Positions 11,428 to 24,093 of a stretch of 64,000 nt of DNA are shown here, piece after piece; positions within the stretch are counted from its first letter, which is position 1; every line of letters begins with the position of its first letter. The position numbers were made by a program, and so were the translations under genes. The stretch covers positions 1,736,001 to 1,800,000 of the forward strand of contig JACZZP010000016.1 of assembly GCA_015183035.1 (NCBI GenBank), given 5' to 3'. Under the pieces are notes generated by a model, which saw nothing but the letters and a program-made list of their open reading frames with translations, searched no databases and had not been told where the DNA came from. The DNA comes from Meloidogyne chitwoodi (Eukaryota; Nematoda; Chromadorea; Rhabditida; Meloidogynidae).

Positions 11428-11767
11428 TTTTTTTAAACAATTTTTGTTTTTATTTATTTATTTAAAATTATTGTTTTTTTAGTTTTAATTTTTAGACAAT
11501 TAAATATCATTATAAGAACATTTTTAGTGATCGGCCATTTTGTCTGTTCTTATATTTTTTTATTAGTGACAATTTATTCAAAAAAAAAAATATTTTTTTA
11601 TTCAAAATCAATTTATTTTAAATAAAATATATTAAGAGTAAATATATACAAAAAATAATAATTAAAAATTAAGAGATCATTATTATATTTTAAAATCTAA
11701 AAAAGAGGAAGGAATGTATTTATATAAATTCAAAAAATAATTTTAATTTTTTTCAAAATATTCTCTT
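11428..11767. other. Convergent intergenic spacer
   Basis: This stretch separates the stop codons of two convergent genes. It is AT-rich with several AATAAA-like words suited to 3' ends in both directions. Nothing else is seen. Confidence 0.6.
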
Positions 11768-14700
11768 TTAACAGGCACATTTTCTATAAATAACAGCCAT
11801 TTGTAAACCTCCATTAGAATGTTGTGTATTATGTAAAACTGAAGAAGTTGTTGTTGAAGAACCACCACTAGGATTACGTTCATTTTTATTATTATTATTT
11901 TTTGAATTCTTTTTAACCTTTTTAAATAAATTTAAATTTATTTAATTTATTTAAATTTAAAAATACCTTTAACCAATTAATTTCTTCTCCTCCTCTTTTT
12001 TTATTATTTGCCCAATTAAAGTTTTTGTCTTTTTCTTCATTAAAAAAAGAATTAATATCTTCATTATTATTATTATTTAATTTATCTTTTATTTGATCTT
12101 CCAAAATATTATTATTATTTAATTTATTTAATGAAGTATCTGAAAGGGCAATTCCATCACCAGAATTAACAGCACAAAGAAGATCAGAATTTTGAGTTCT
12201 AGTTTTTGTTGATTTTCTTCTTATATGTCCTCTTCTTAAATATTATTAAAAATATAAGAAAGTCTTTAAATGACAATTTACTAACTTAGAGTCATGGAAA
12301 AGGATAGAAAAAAGTCTGACTCTAATGTCACTAAATTATTATAAAAGTACCAGACTCTAATGACCAAAAATACCAAGACTCTAATGACCCCTATAAGTCT
12401 CTAATAAGAAATTTAATAAATTCAAAAAATACCTGCACTTAAAAATATCACGTATCGCTGAACGAAATCTTTGAGACATAAAAGCATATAAAAAAGGATT
12501 GCAACTACTAGAGAGAAATAACAACAAATAAGTTACTGGTTGTGTAAACGCCTTTAAATATTTTTTTAAAATTATTTAAAAAAATATTTAAAAAAAAAAA
12601 TACCGCAAATCCTCCCAAACAAATTTTTTCTTTTCTGAAATCCTAAAATAAAATAATTAATTAATATTTAAAATAAAAAAATAAAATACAATATAAATTA
12701 AACGAATATGATGAGGAAGTGTTAAAACAGCAAAAGAACAAACAATTGCAATTAAAAGTCTAATAATCTGAAAAAAAAAATAAAATTTATTTAAAATTTT
12801 TACTTAATTTTTTTAAATTAAAAAAAAAAAGAATTTGTTTAAAGAAAAAATAATTATTTTAATTATGAGACTCAAATGTCCCCAAAATTATTAAAATTAA
12901 ATTTCTTTTTACTCTTTTTCGTGATTCAACAGTGCTAACAACTACAGTAGAAGAAGAAGGTGCTGAATTTCTCTGTCCTAAATATGCCGGTTCTACAGAC
13001 CCATTTCCAAGAGTTAAGCGACATTTAGTCCTCCCATTTTGTTCAATATCTTCATCTTCCTCTTCTTCTTCATCATCAAAATCTTCTTCCATATGACTTC
13101 CATTAGATTCTTCCTCTTCTTCATTTTCTCTTTCTTCTTCTTCTTCTTCACTTCTTTCCTTTTCTTCTTCCTCTCTTCTCTCTTCATTTTCTCTTTCTCT
13201 TCCCTCTTCTTCACTTTCACTTCTATTAGAATTTACTGGAGTAGAAGATCTCTTAACTAGAATTAAAGGAAGTAAATTATTATTATTATTATTTGTTGCT
13301 TTTATACTACAAAAATAATTAGGTTGCGAATTTGAACGTTTTGAAGGTGTTTTAGCTAATTCAGATATTATAGTAGCAGAATTATTATTATTAGTTAATG
13401 CACTTAAACGACAACTAGCAACACTTCTTTTTTGTAATGCTGTCATTGTTGTTGTTTCTAAAAAATTTTAATTAAAAAATTAAAAATATTCTCATAATAA
13501 CCAAGTTCAGTTTTTACTTGATAACTCAGTCAAATATTAATTAATTTAAATGATTTTGGTATCATTGGATAGAGAACAATCTCAGCTACAAAAATAAGTA
13601 AAAATAAAAATTTTAATTTAAAAAGAAAAAAAGTTGGGGTCAAAAAACCATCATAAACCCAAAAATACTAAAATGGTTTTTTGCCCACAATTTTTCTTCC
13701 AAATAACTAAAAATTATAATTTTTTGATATTTTGTAGCAAAGTTTATCCTTTATCGAATTTTTTAAAATTATAATTCAATACTCAATTGTCCCTCCATTT
13801 TTAAAAATTTTTTTAAACCGTTGCTGTTTGTTCTCATTTGAGTTAATTTCTTTAAAGGAGCACTGTGCCAGAGAACAAAACCAATGCGAGTATAAAGAAA
13901 TGCAATTATACACAAAGGAATACAGTACCAAACAAGAAAGGAAATTATTAACTATAAATAAATAAATTAATTAATTAATTTTAATAAAATAGGTTTTAGC
14001 TTTGGTTTTAAAGTCTAAATAATTATTTTCAGACTCCTTAATTTTATAATTTTTAAAAATAAAAAAATAAATTTATTAAAAATTGCCTACCATATTCCGA
14101 GTACTCACAAAACTTAAAAATATAAATTAAATAATATATTTTAATTTTAATCCCATTTTTTAAATTTTATTTTATTAAAGATTTAAAATAAATTAAAAAA
14201 ATTTTATATTATTTTTCTTCTTTTTATTTTTTCGTCCACACGTTTAAAATTTTTTAAACATTTCACAATGTTAAATTCAATAAATTTTATTATTCAATCT
14301 ATTTTAGTCTTAAAAAAATAATTAATTTACGTATAAAACACAAAAATTATATTTAATTAATTTCACAGGCGATTTTTCCAAAAATTACCCAAAAATAATT
14401 TTTTTTTCTAAATTTAATCCTTAATAAACAAAAAAAAGAGAGGGAAAACCACCAATTTTTTATGGTCCCATTTTCAGCAACAATTTTTATGATAATTTAT
14501 TTTTATGATAAAAAAATATTTTTTAAATGGGAAACACGAGAAAACGTGATTAAAACTGATTGATTGCTAAAAAATAACTTAATGTTCTAGCTATTTGTCT
14601 TTTTATACTATTTTATAATTAATGTTTGTCTATCTATTAAATACATACTATTTTTTAAATAAACTTTAAATTCCAACTTGTTTTTCTTTTAATTTTCTAA

Positions 14701-16105
14701 AAATAAACTTTAAAATAAACTTGTTATTTACAATTTTTTTTGTTTGTTTGTCTCTCTTACAAACATACACTCTCTTTTCATAAAAATAAACTTTAAATTC
14801 CAACTTGTTTGTTTATTTAAACTTGACTATTTCTCTAATAAATGTTTGTCTCTCTCTTATAAACATACTCTTTTCATTATTAAAGTAAACAATTAATTTA
14901 AATAAGCTTGTTTTTTTCCCTAACATAATTTAACGATACAAATAAAAAATGTTTTCCCATGATTTTAAAACTTGTTTATTTTACCTTTCATTTACATGTT
15001 CTCTAGAACATCCTGAATGACCTCCAGGCCATTCTTGATATTTTGATGTTGTATAATAAGGAAAATTAGCTAATACCCTATTTAATAATTAATTATTTAA
15101 ATTTATTTATTTAATTTACGAGCATATCCAAATAGCAGCCATCATTAAAGAACGAAATCTAGGTGTTAATAATTTAAGTGCCAAAAGTGGATGTAAAACA
15201 GCAATATATTTTTCAACTGAAACACATACAAGAATACCAATACCAGCACATGGGGCAAGATGTACAATAAAAATATACATTTTGCATAATGTTGCTCCTA
15301 TAAAATAAATAAATAATTTTAAAAAATAAAATAAAATCACCCAAAGGCCAATGTGCATCCAAATTTATTAAATGAAGCATATTTTGTAAAATACAAAATA
15401 TAGCAACTAATAAATCAGCCAATGCTAAATTAGCTAAGAAAAAATTTGTAGCAGTACGCATTGAACGATGAGCACAAATTACAATAATTGTAAATAAATT
15501 TCCTATAAATTTTTTAAAAATAAAAAAAAATAATTTAGAAAGGTTTTAAAAAATAATAAAATTAAAATTAATATACTTTAGACTGCCAAAAATAAAAATA
15601 AACACTTTTTTCATACATTTACTAATTTTATCACTTTAGAAAAGAATATTTTCTTTGACAAGTTAATAAATTTCATAGAATTATTTTTTTTAATTAAATT
15701 CTTAAAAATTAAAATATTTTAAAAATGGGAAAATATTTATATTTTTTATTAAAAAAATATTTATAAATTTTTAGATTTTTTATGATTTTATTCTGATTTT
15801 TTACGATTTAATTCTGATTATTTTATATATTATTCTGATTTAATTCTGATTTTTTGCGATTAATTCTGATTTAATTCTGATTATTTTTTATATTTTTCTG
15901 ATTTTATTCTGATCTTTTTTGTTATTTAATTCTGATTTTATTCTGAAGTTTTCCCAAATTTCTGAATTAAAAATTAATTAAAATAATTACCTGTCAAACA
16001 AAGAAGAAATACAGCAATATATGCAAAAGTAAAAGGAATTTTAAAAATAGGTAAATCTAATAACGATTCATTACAATTAATTAATCCTTCATTTTCAGAA
16101 GTCAT
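11768..16105 (-). CDS. Rhodopsin-family (class A) GPCR with long acidic third intracellular loop
   Basis: Twelve exons (15991-16105, 15341-15502, 15120-15297, 14985-15077, 14091-14112, 13819-13951, 12913-13457, 12690-12767, 12604-12642, 12433-12551, 11967-12234, 11768-11917) give 633 aa. TM1 has GNLFTIIV and TM2 has [16 protein letters not shown]3 starts at a conserved Cys (ATLCKMY) and ends [12 protein letters not shown], so EKY replaces the usual DRY. Extracellular loop 2 contains GGHSGCS. TM5 is [19 protein letters not shown]6 is [13 protein letters not shown] (no CWxP), and TM7 is [11 protein letters not shown]. Loop 3, about residues 222-416, is Asn- then Glu-rich, with long runs of E and a stretch of D/E. 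The C-terminal tail of about 140 aa is Asn-rich. It is probably a neuropeptide-type receptor, but the ligand cannot be assigned. Exon 5 is only 22 nt; it is inferred from phase and good splice sites. Confidence 0.85.
15770..15955. repeat. Cluster of TTCTGATT words in GPCR intron 1
   Basis: TTCTGATT or TTCTGATTTT occurs about ten times in under 200 bp with irregular AT spacers. The same word clusters elsewhere in both orientations (20594-20755, 30430-30520, 32700-33060, 35220-35420, 37860-38010 reversed, 50410-50690 mostly reversed). Confidence 0.7.
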
Positions 16106-19100
16106 TTTATTTTTAAAAATAAATTAAAATTTTATTTTCTGTCTTAAATTAATTAAAAAAAATATTTTGATGATTACTGATCTTCTTTTATTTATTTATT
16201 TATTTTATTTTATTTGCTCCTCCTTTTTTTTCAATGATTTCTTAATTGTTTCTTTAATAATTAGTTTCCTTTTATAGTTTTACTTAATTTAAACTAAAAA
16301 AGAAAATTATTTTTATACAAAAAATGTATGAAAGAAGAGTCTATGTGTCTAAATAACGTCCAATAATTATAACTCAAAGAATGGATGAACCAATTTTTTA
16401 TATTTTGGTACCAATCGATAGAGAATTAAATTCTCTACAAAATTACAAAAAATTAGAATTTTATTAATAACATAAGAAATGTTATGCTAAGAAAACTGAC
16501 GTTTCTGTGAGAAAATGGTATTTTTAATTAAGTTTTTTAACCATAACTTTTTTTTCCAGGGTTGCTAAAATTTTGTTATTAGCTCTTTTTATAGCAAATT
16601 CAATTCTCTATTTAAAAATATCAAGTTTATTTAAATTGGTTAATCCAATAAAGAGTTATGGTCTTTGAAGTAGTCAGTACTCTAAGAGGGGAATGTTTCA
16701 GTCTAATCAGAAAAAATAAAAAAATAAAATGAAAAAAATAAATTGGCGAATAAATAGAAAAATATAAAAGAAGAAAATAAAATTATATAATTAATTAATT
16801 AAAAGAAGAAGAAAAAGAAAAACGAAAGAAATGCTTATACCTATAAATTGCTTATCACAGCAATAATAATAATTAATAATAATAATTAATTGGCAAAGGG
16901 CAAAATAAAAATGGCCAGAGAGCAAAAATAATAAATTTATTTTAAATAAATTTATTTTAAATAAATAAATAAAAATAAATAAATAAAAATAAATAATTAA
17001 TTAATTTATTTATTTTTAAGGGTGTTTTTTAAAAAAATAATTAATTAATTAATTTTATTTATTTTTTTTTTTATTTAATTAATTATTTTTAATAAATTAA
17101 ATTAAAAAAATTTATATTTAAAAATAAAATAAATTTTAAAATTAAATATACCTACATATTTATTTAATTAACAGGAAAACTAAGTAAAAAGGTAAGGGGG
17201 GAGAGGGTCACTCTACTTGAGAAAAAGTGTTTTTAAAAAAACAAAAATATAAAATTAAATTATTTAAAAATTAAATATATTTATTTTTAAATTTTTTTTA
17301 TTAAAATTAAATTTATTAAAAAATATTTAAATATTTTTTAAATTTATTTGAATAATAATTTATTTAAAAAAAGTACAAAGTCTCCTTAAAACGTCAAGAA
17401 ATAAAAAAAATAAATTTTTGCACTTTGAAAAAAATAAAAAAGTATTTATTTAAATCTCTTTTTCAGGCTTAAAACATTTTTAATCGTTAAAAATGTTAAA
17501 AAGGTATAATTTATTTATTTATAGAACAAAAATACTATTTTTTTAATATTTTTGAGACAAATTTATTTTTTTTATAATTTTGGCATTCTGTAATTTTTAA
17601 TTAAATGTTATTTTAATAAATTAAAATTTAAAAAAAAAATATTTTTTATTTAATTTTTATTTTGTCTAGAAAGAAGATGTTCTCTGTCTTCTCCTCCCCT
17701 TTTTTTATTTTATTTAAATTTTAATAAAATAAAAAATAAAATAAATATTAAATAAAAGCTAAAGTTTAAAATGCCCTTTTTTAATTCGTTAAAATAATTT
17801 ATTTTTATTTTTATAAAAAAATAAAAATAAATTAAAAGAAGAAGAAAAGTTTAAAATGAAAAGAAAAATAAAAAAAATTTTTTAAAAAAGGCTAAAAGTC
17901 AAAAGGCCAAAAAACAAACAAAAAACAAACAATTTTTGGCATTTTTCATTAAATTAATTGAAAAAATAAATTATGAGTAAATAAAAGAAAATTAAAAATA
18001 AAAAAATCATTGGGATCAAATGTCCAAAAATAGGGAAAATTAAAAAAATATTTAAAAAAAATATAAAAATGTATCATTTTTCAATAAATATAAATAAATT
18101 TATTTAATATACTAAAAAAAGAATTATTAAAAAAATAAAAATATTTTTTAATGCTTTTAGCTTAAAAAATAAATAAATTTAGAGAAGGAAAAAATAAAAA
18201 AATTATTTTTAGAAAAAATTTTCCCGTTATTAATTTAAAAAAAAAAGAAAAAATATTTTTTTTTAACCTTTAATTTCTTATTTTTAAATTAATTAATTAT
18301 ATAAATAAAATTAACGGCCTTTGGCCACTAAAAAGGGAAAAATTAAATTAATTAATAGGAAATGAAAAATAAAGTGAGACACACAAAATGTGATTATTCT
18401 AATTTTATAAAAAAATTAAAAGATTAAAAATGTGATAAAAATAATAAAAAAAAATATAAAAAAATTTTTTTTTAATAAATTAATAAAATTAGAGCGATTT
18501 CCCTTTACTTCTCGAAGCAAGAACCTCAACCACATTTTGTCTAATTACTCAAGATAAAATAAAAATAAAATTTTAAATTTTATATCATTTAAAAGAGAAT
18601 TAAAACTTTAATATAAAACAATAAAATTGTAATTTTTAATATTAAACAATAAAAGTTGTGGTGAAAAAACGAACATTTTTGGGTCAAATGAACAGTTTTT
18701 TGACTACAACTTTTTTACTAAAGATTCTAAAATTTTGTTTTTTTGATATTTTATAGAAAATTTAATTCTCTATTTAATAATACAAAAAATTTTAAAGATA
18801 AATTTATTTTTCTTAAAGTTTTAGCTTTGAAACGAATTAGTAGACATTTAAATATATAAGCAATTAATTAAGTTTAAAAATATTTTTTATTGTTTTAGAG
18901 AATAAAAAATATTTTAAAAAATAAAAAAATTCTAAAAAAATTATTTTTATCAAATAAAATATTTTTTCTTTATTAAAATAATTTTTTTTTAAAATTTAAG
19001 GAATAAATTAATCTAAAAAAAATTAAAAAAAAAAAAAAGAATTAAGACAGAAAAGATAGACACAGAAAAAAAAATTATTTCAACAAAAATGTGTTTTAAT

Positions 19101-19159
19101 CATTAAACATTTAAATTAAAAAAAAAAAGAAAAAACTGTGGGGGTCATTTTTATAAAAT

Positions 19160-19510
19160 ATTGGGTACGTTTGGGCGCGATTGTGTGCGTGTATTTATTT
19201 AAAATTAAATAAATAAAGTTAAATATTTCCAAAATTTTTAAAATTTGTAAAAACAAGTTAAAAATAGAGCTATCTAATTCTTCTAAAAATTTTAGATTTT
19301 TCTTTTGGGAAAAGAATAAGTTATGGAAAAAATAAAAATAGGGGTAAAACAACTATTTTTTAAAGTTTTTACTCATAAACTTAAAAATTCAAATCCAAAA
19401 ATTATTTTAAAATTTAAATTAAAAATAGAAGACACTAAAAAGAATATTTTTAGAAATTTTAGGACTCTAAGTTTTAATTTAATTTAATTTTTAAAGACCG
19501 CGCCCAACAG
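19160..19510. repeat. Diverged TIR/palindromic element with TTGGGCGCG ends
   Basis: It starts near GTTTGGGCGCGATTG and ends near ACCGCGCCCAACAG, with palindromic A/T-rich interior arms related to the TTCAGAATTT family. The ends are inverted with respect to each other. Confidence 0.5.
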
Positions 19511-20593
19511 TTTCCACGCTTTAAAGTCTTTAACCTTTATTAAAATAGTTGCAATTTATAATTCTCTTTTAAATAATTTTTTTTAATATTTCCGACTTTT
19601 TAAAAAGAGAATTTGCAATTAAAAAAAAGAAATTTAAAAAAAAAAATTATATTTAAAATAAAATAAACACGCAAAAAGGGAATAAATACACTACAACTAC
19701 AAAAATAAATTATTAAAGAGATAAAAAAATAATTTAGAAAAAAAATAAATTATTTTATTAATATTATTTAAAAAAAATAATATAATAAATAATCTTTTGA
19801 CATTTTAAAAATAAATTATTTAAAAAGTGCCATTTGAGTCTTACAATAACTTCATAAATATCCCTCGTCTTACCTCTGAACTAAAAAGGTCAGAATTGAG
19901 TTTTAATATTTTAGGCATTTAGTTGGAAATATCTTATTTTGGAAATATCTTAGTATATTTGAGTCTGCCAAAATTTTAGGAAATAAACTATTTGAGTCTC
20001 TTTTATTTTAAATCTCTCTAATAATTTTATTAAGGATAAGGAAACATAAAAATTAAAAAATAATTAATTTTAAATTAAATTATAAAGAAAAATATATGTC
20101 TTTGTAAAAAACACAATTTTAACTTTTGAAATTTAAAAAAATTTAACATAAAAATTTTTTATTGGTGTGTAATTTTACTTTTTTTTTAAAAAAAGAAAAA
20201 AAAAGTGAATTATATTTTAAATAAATAAATTCATAAAAAGCCTTTTTTCTTCTTCTTTTAAAAACCCAAAATTTAAAACTAAAAAATAAATATAGGTAAC
20301 ACCTTCTTTTTATTTATTTCTTAAAATGTGCGTCAAAGCCTTTTTTCATTTTTATAACCAAAAAAAGTTTTTTTTGCTTTAAAAAAATTAATTTTGGCGC
20401 ACAAGCAAATTTTGGAATGTTCAGTCATCCAAAAATTTAAAAAAATTTTTATTCTTTTTTAGCTTCTTTATTTTAATTTCTCTAAAGAAATAAATTTTTT
20501 TTAATTTAATGTATATTTTTGGTTGTTAGACTTTAAATTATTTTCTTCTCCTATTCTAATTTTTTTTAAATATATACCTAATTAAAATTGAAG

Positions 20594-20755
20594 TTCTGAT
20601 TTTTATTTTTAAAAATTCTGATTTTTATTTTTAAAAATTCTGATTTGTATTTTTAAAAATTCTGATTTGTATTTTTAAAAATTCTGATTTGTATTTTTAA
20701 AAATTCTGATTTGTATTTTTAAAAATTCTGATTTGTATTTTTTTAAATTCTGATT
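20594..20755 (+). repeat. 22-bp tandem repeat, about seven copies
   Basis: The unit is TTCTGATTTGTATTTTTAAA followed by AA (22 bp). The first copies have T for G at position 10, and the last copy is degenerate. Confidence 0.9.
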
Positions 20756-23496
20756 AATTAAAATAATAATTTTAAGGGGACTTTAGAGTCAACAATATAA
20801 ATAATAAAATAATATATATATTAATATTTAAAAAAACTAAAAAATTAAAAACTTTTTTATTAATAAAAGGTCAAGAATCTTTTTTTTAATTTTTAGAAAA
20901 TCCGAAATAAAAAAAATAAAATTCAGTCTCTTAAGATAATTTTTTGACTCTTTTTATTAAATTTAGGCGCACCAAAAAATAATTTTAAGAAAAATTCTTA
21001 GAAAAATAAAAATAAAATATTTTTTTACATTGTTTCCGGCTAATTAGCATTATTTTTTTCTTTTTTTTTTAATTCTATGAAATTGGGTTAAAAAATATTA
21101 TAAAGGAAGGAGAGGTAATGCTCTACTATAATCTTGTTTTTGTTTTTATTTTATTTTTTTAAAAAGATTTTTGAGGTTATAAAATTAATTGCAGGAAAAT
21201 AACAAGAAAAAATAAAAATTTAATTATTTTAATAAAAAATTTGAGAAAAAAATAATTTTTTCATAAAAAAAAATTATTTTTATGGAGAAGGACCTGTTGA
21301 GTGCCATCCTCCATAACTTTTTAAGTTTTAAATTATTTTTAATGTTTTTGATATCATTCGATAGAGAATTAAATTTACTACAAAAAGAAATAAAAATCAG
21401 AATTTCGGATTAAATAAATAAAATGTTATGGTCAAAAAACCTACAACAGTAAGCATTTTTCGCTTAAAAATAGTTTATAATTAATTATTTCATTTTTTAA
21501 AATTATTTTTTATTATTTTATTAATAATTTATTAAACAGAAATATAATTTATTATATTGAGAGATTTTAATTAGATCGGAAGATTATTTAACTTGTCATT
21601 TATTGTTAGTTAGATCTGCTTTCAACTAACCCTTTTTAATTAATTTAATAATAAATAAAGAAGAAAATTAAATATAATATTTATATTATTTAAATAAAAT
21701 ATATTATTTAAAAAAATATATTATTTAAAAAAATATAAAGTTTAATTAATAATATTTTTTTAAAAAAAACTTTAGAGATTAATTAAGCAACTACAGTGTC
21801 TTTATTTATTATTTTCTTCAAAAAAAAAAAAATAAAAAAAATATAAGATTTATTAAAAATTAGAAAAATGTGCTTTAATAAAAAGAAATAAAAGTAAATA
21901 AAAATAAAAAAATAAATGGCAAGCGCTAAAAACGGAAATAGAAGAAGAGTAATTTAAGGGGCAAAAAAATGCGCATCCTCTCTTCCCTAGAGCTTTTAAA
22001 ATCCTTGCTATATTATAGCTCAAGGGCTCAGCATTTAATTACAATATATTCTATTTATTTTATTATTAATGATATTATTATTGTGCTCTTTTTAAATGCC
22101 AATGTTGACAAATAAAAAAATATTTATGAAGAAGACGTTTCGGTGCCAAAAGTTAATCGTCAAAATTATTTTTCATTCATAACCTTTTTATTTTAGAACA
22201 GATTGAAACAATTAATATATCATTTTAAAGATCTAAATCTGTGCTTTCTTTTTAAATTTAGATCATTTTGATTTATTATTTTTAAAAAAAGTTATGATTA
22301 AAAGAAAATAATATTTTTATTTTCTTTGTTTATTTGCTTATATCTTTTTATTAAATAATTAGATTTAATTGATCTAATTAAAATAATCTAAAGATTCATA
22401 TCTTTTGAAAGAAATAAAAATTAATTTAATTAATTAAAAAATAAAAAAGATATTAATTAAAAAGCAACTATTGTACAAGTCAATAGGCGTCAAAACGTCT
22501 TCTTTTTGAATTCTAAGGGAATAAAAAAAGAAAAAAAATTAAAAAGTTTTTAATTACACAAAAACTCAATAAAAATAATTTTAAAAATGTGAAAAAGGTT
22601 TGGAAAAATAAATATTATTATTTTATTATCAATTAAATAAAAGTATCCATCTCCTTTAAGTAAATACTCTTATAAAAATAATTAAAGTTTTATTTTTCTA
22701 AAAAAATTATATATTTTTTTTCTAAAAATATAATATTATTGCTTGCAGTAAAATATGAATATTTTTATAAAAAAAAAAAAATTATTTGAAAATTAAAAAA
22801 TATAAGAGAATAAAAATAAATTACTTTAATTTCAACTGTAAAAGTGAGAGAGAATTTTTGTAGAAAAATAATAATTAAAATAAAAAGAATAAAATTTTTA
22901 TTTTAAGATTTTTCATATTTCTTACACTCTAGCACTGATTTTAATTTAAATTTAAAAAATAAAAGCAGAAAAAAAATCTGAATTTTGGGAAAAATAAAAA
23001 ATATTTTAAATTAAAAATTTTTTTAATAAAAGTTTTAATAAAAGCAAAAAGTGAATTATTTAAAAAAGGAAATTTAAAAAAATGTGATTATTTTATTGTT
23101 CATAAAAATAAATAAATATATATAAAAAATCGCAACAAGAAACATTAAAATCATCAGACAGAATAAACTCTTTTTTTCCTTTTTATTGTTTTTATTACAC
23201 CACGTAATGATAGACACATGCTTTTTAGTATAAGCCGATTTTTTTCTTATATTTAAAAAAAAAGTAAAGAAGAATTAAAAAATTATTTTTTAAATCTTTT
23301 TGGAGACAAAGAAATTTAAATAATTAAAAAAAATTAATTTTTTTTATTATTTATATTTTAATTTTAATAAATAATTAAAATAATGGTATTTCTATAAGGT
23401 AAAAAAATAAAAAACATTATTAATATTAATTAAATAAAATTATATTCTAAAAAAAAAATATTTATCCTTTTTTTATATTATTTAATTTTTATATTC

Positions 23497-24093
23497 CTAT
23501 AACTTGCCACCAAAAGCAAAAATGCCGACAACAATACCCCTTAATGAAGAAAAAAATATTGTAGAAAATATTCAAAATATTGGTTAAATAAAAATATTAT
23601 AAATAAAACCATCTTCCTGTAACAGTGGATTCAGTAGAATCTGTCATTTGTTCGGAAAACCATTGCTTAATTAAATCGGCTAAAATGTTAAATTTATGTA
23701 CATTTAAAAAGAATTAAATTCGTTATTTTTTAGATTCATTTCAACATTAGAAACGTTTTAAGATCCAGTCCAACCCAATTATTTTGGTTATAATTTGACC
23801 TTTAAAGTAAGTTATAATAAAAAAATGTTGTAAAACATTTTGAGTGAAAATTTAAGGGCAGAGTTAAAAATTTCATAAGATAAACCTGGAAGTTCTAATT
23901 TATTTTAATTTCAAACCTGGCATATTAATGCATCCAATATGATATCCAAATTGAAAAGAACTTCCAAAAGCTGCTGCCAACACAGCAAAAATAAGAGATT
24001 TTGTCCATTTTCCTTCCTTAAAATATAAAAATTATTTTTAAAGTTATCATATTTTCTCACCAATTTTTGATTTTTATTAGGTATTTCTGTCAT
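23497..24093 (-). pseudogene. 5' fragment of a facilitative glucose transporter-like gene (SLC2/GLUT)
   Basis: Exons 24061-24093, 23917-24016, 23610-23679 and 23497-23539 read in one phase from ATG. They give a short cytosolic start (MTEIPNKNQK) and a first membrane segment LIFAVLAAAFGSSFQFGYHI followed by GCINMP. An extracellular part follows (LIKQWFSEQMTDSTES), then GIVVGIFAFGG, which matches the start of TM2 in SLC2 transporters (order TM1, FGYxxGxxN, glycosylated loop, TM2 with GG). After about 81 residues the frame meets a stop (KL*). A GC-type donor (GCAAGT) lies at that point, but no further transporter exon was found in the 7 kb downstream. A full GLUT has about 450-500 aa and 12 TM segments. 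It is therefore a truncated copy, or its next exon is beyond a giant intron. Confidence 0.7.

Larger units (their letters stand above)
16106..23496. other. Repeat-rich desert without recognisable genes
   Basis: This 7.4-kb stretch is strongly AT-rich, with many TTTATTTA and AAATAAA tracts. It holds copies of the GATAGAGAATTAAATT family (about 16390-16680, 18660-18800, 21290-21450) and a diverged palindromic element with GGGCGCG ends (about 19160-19510). A 22-bp tandem array lies at 20594-20755. The only open frame over 60 codons (19116-19352, minus) lies inside the palindromic element and is not credible. No sugar-transporter exons continuing from 23497 were found here. Confidence 0.6.

Noticed and set aside
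13014..13260. Open frames on both strands over the Glu-rich stretch (Lys/Glu-rich minus frame, Phe-rich plus frame)
   Set aside because: They are shadows of the GAA/GAG codon runs of GPCR exon 7, whose frame joins in phase to TM5 and TM6 exons.
20594..20755. Possible CRISPR-like array
   Set aside because: Units of 22 bp are directly adjacent without unique spacers; it is a simple tandem repeat in a eukaryotic genome.
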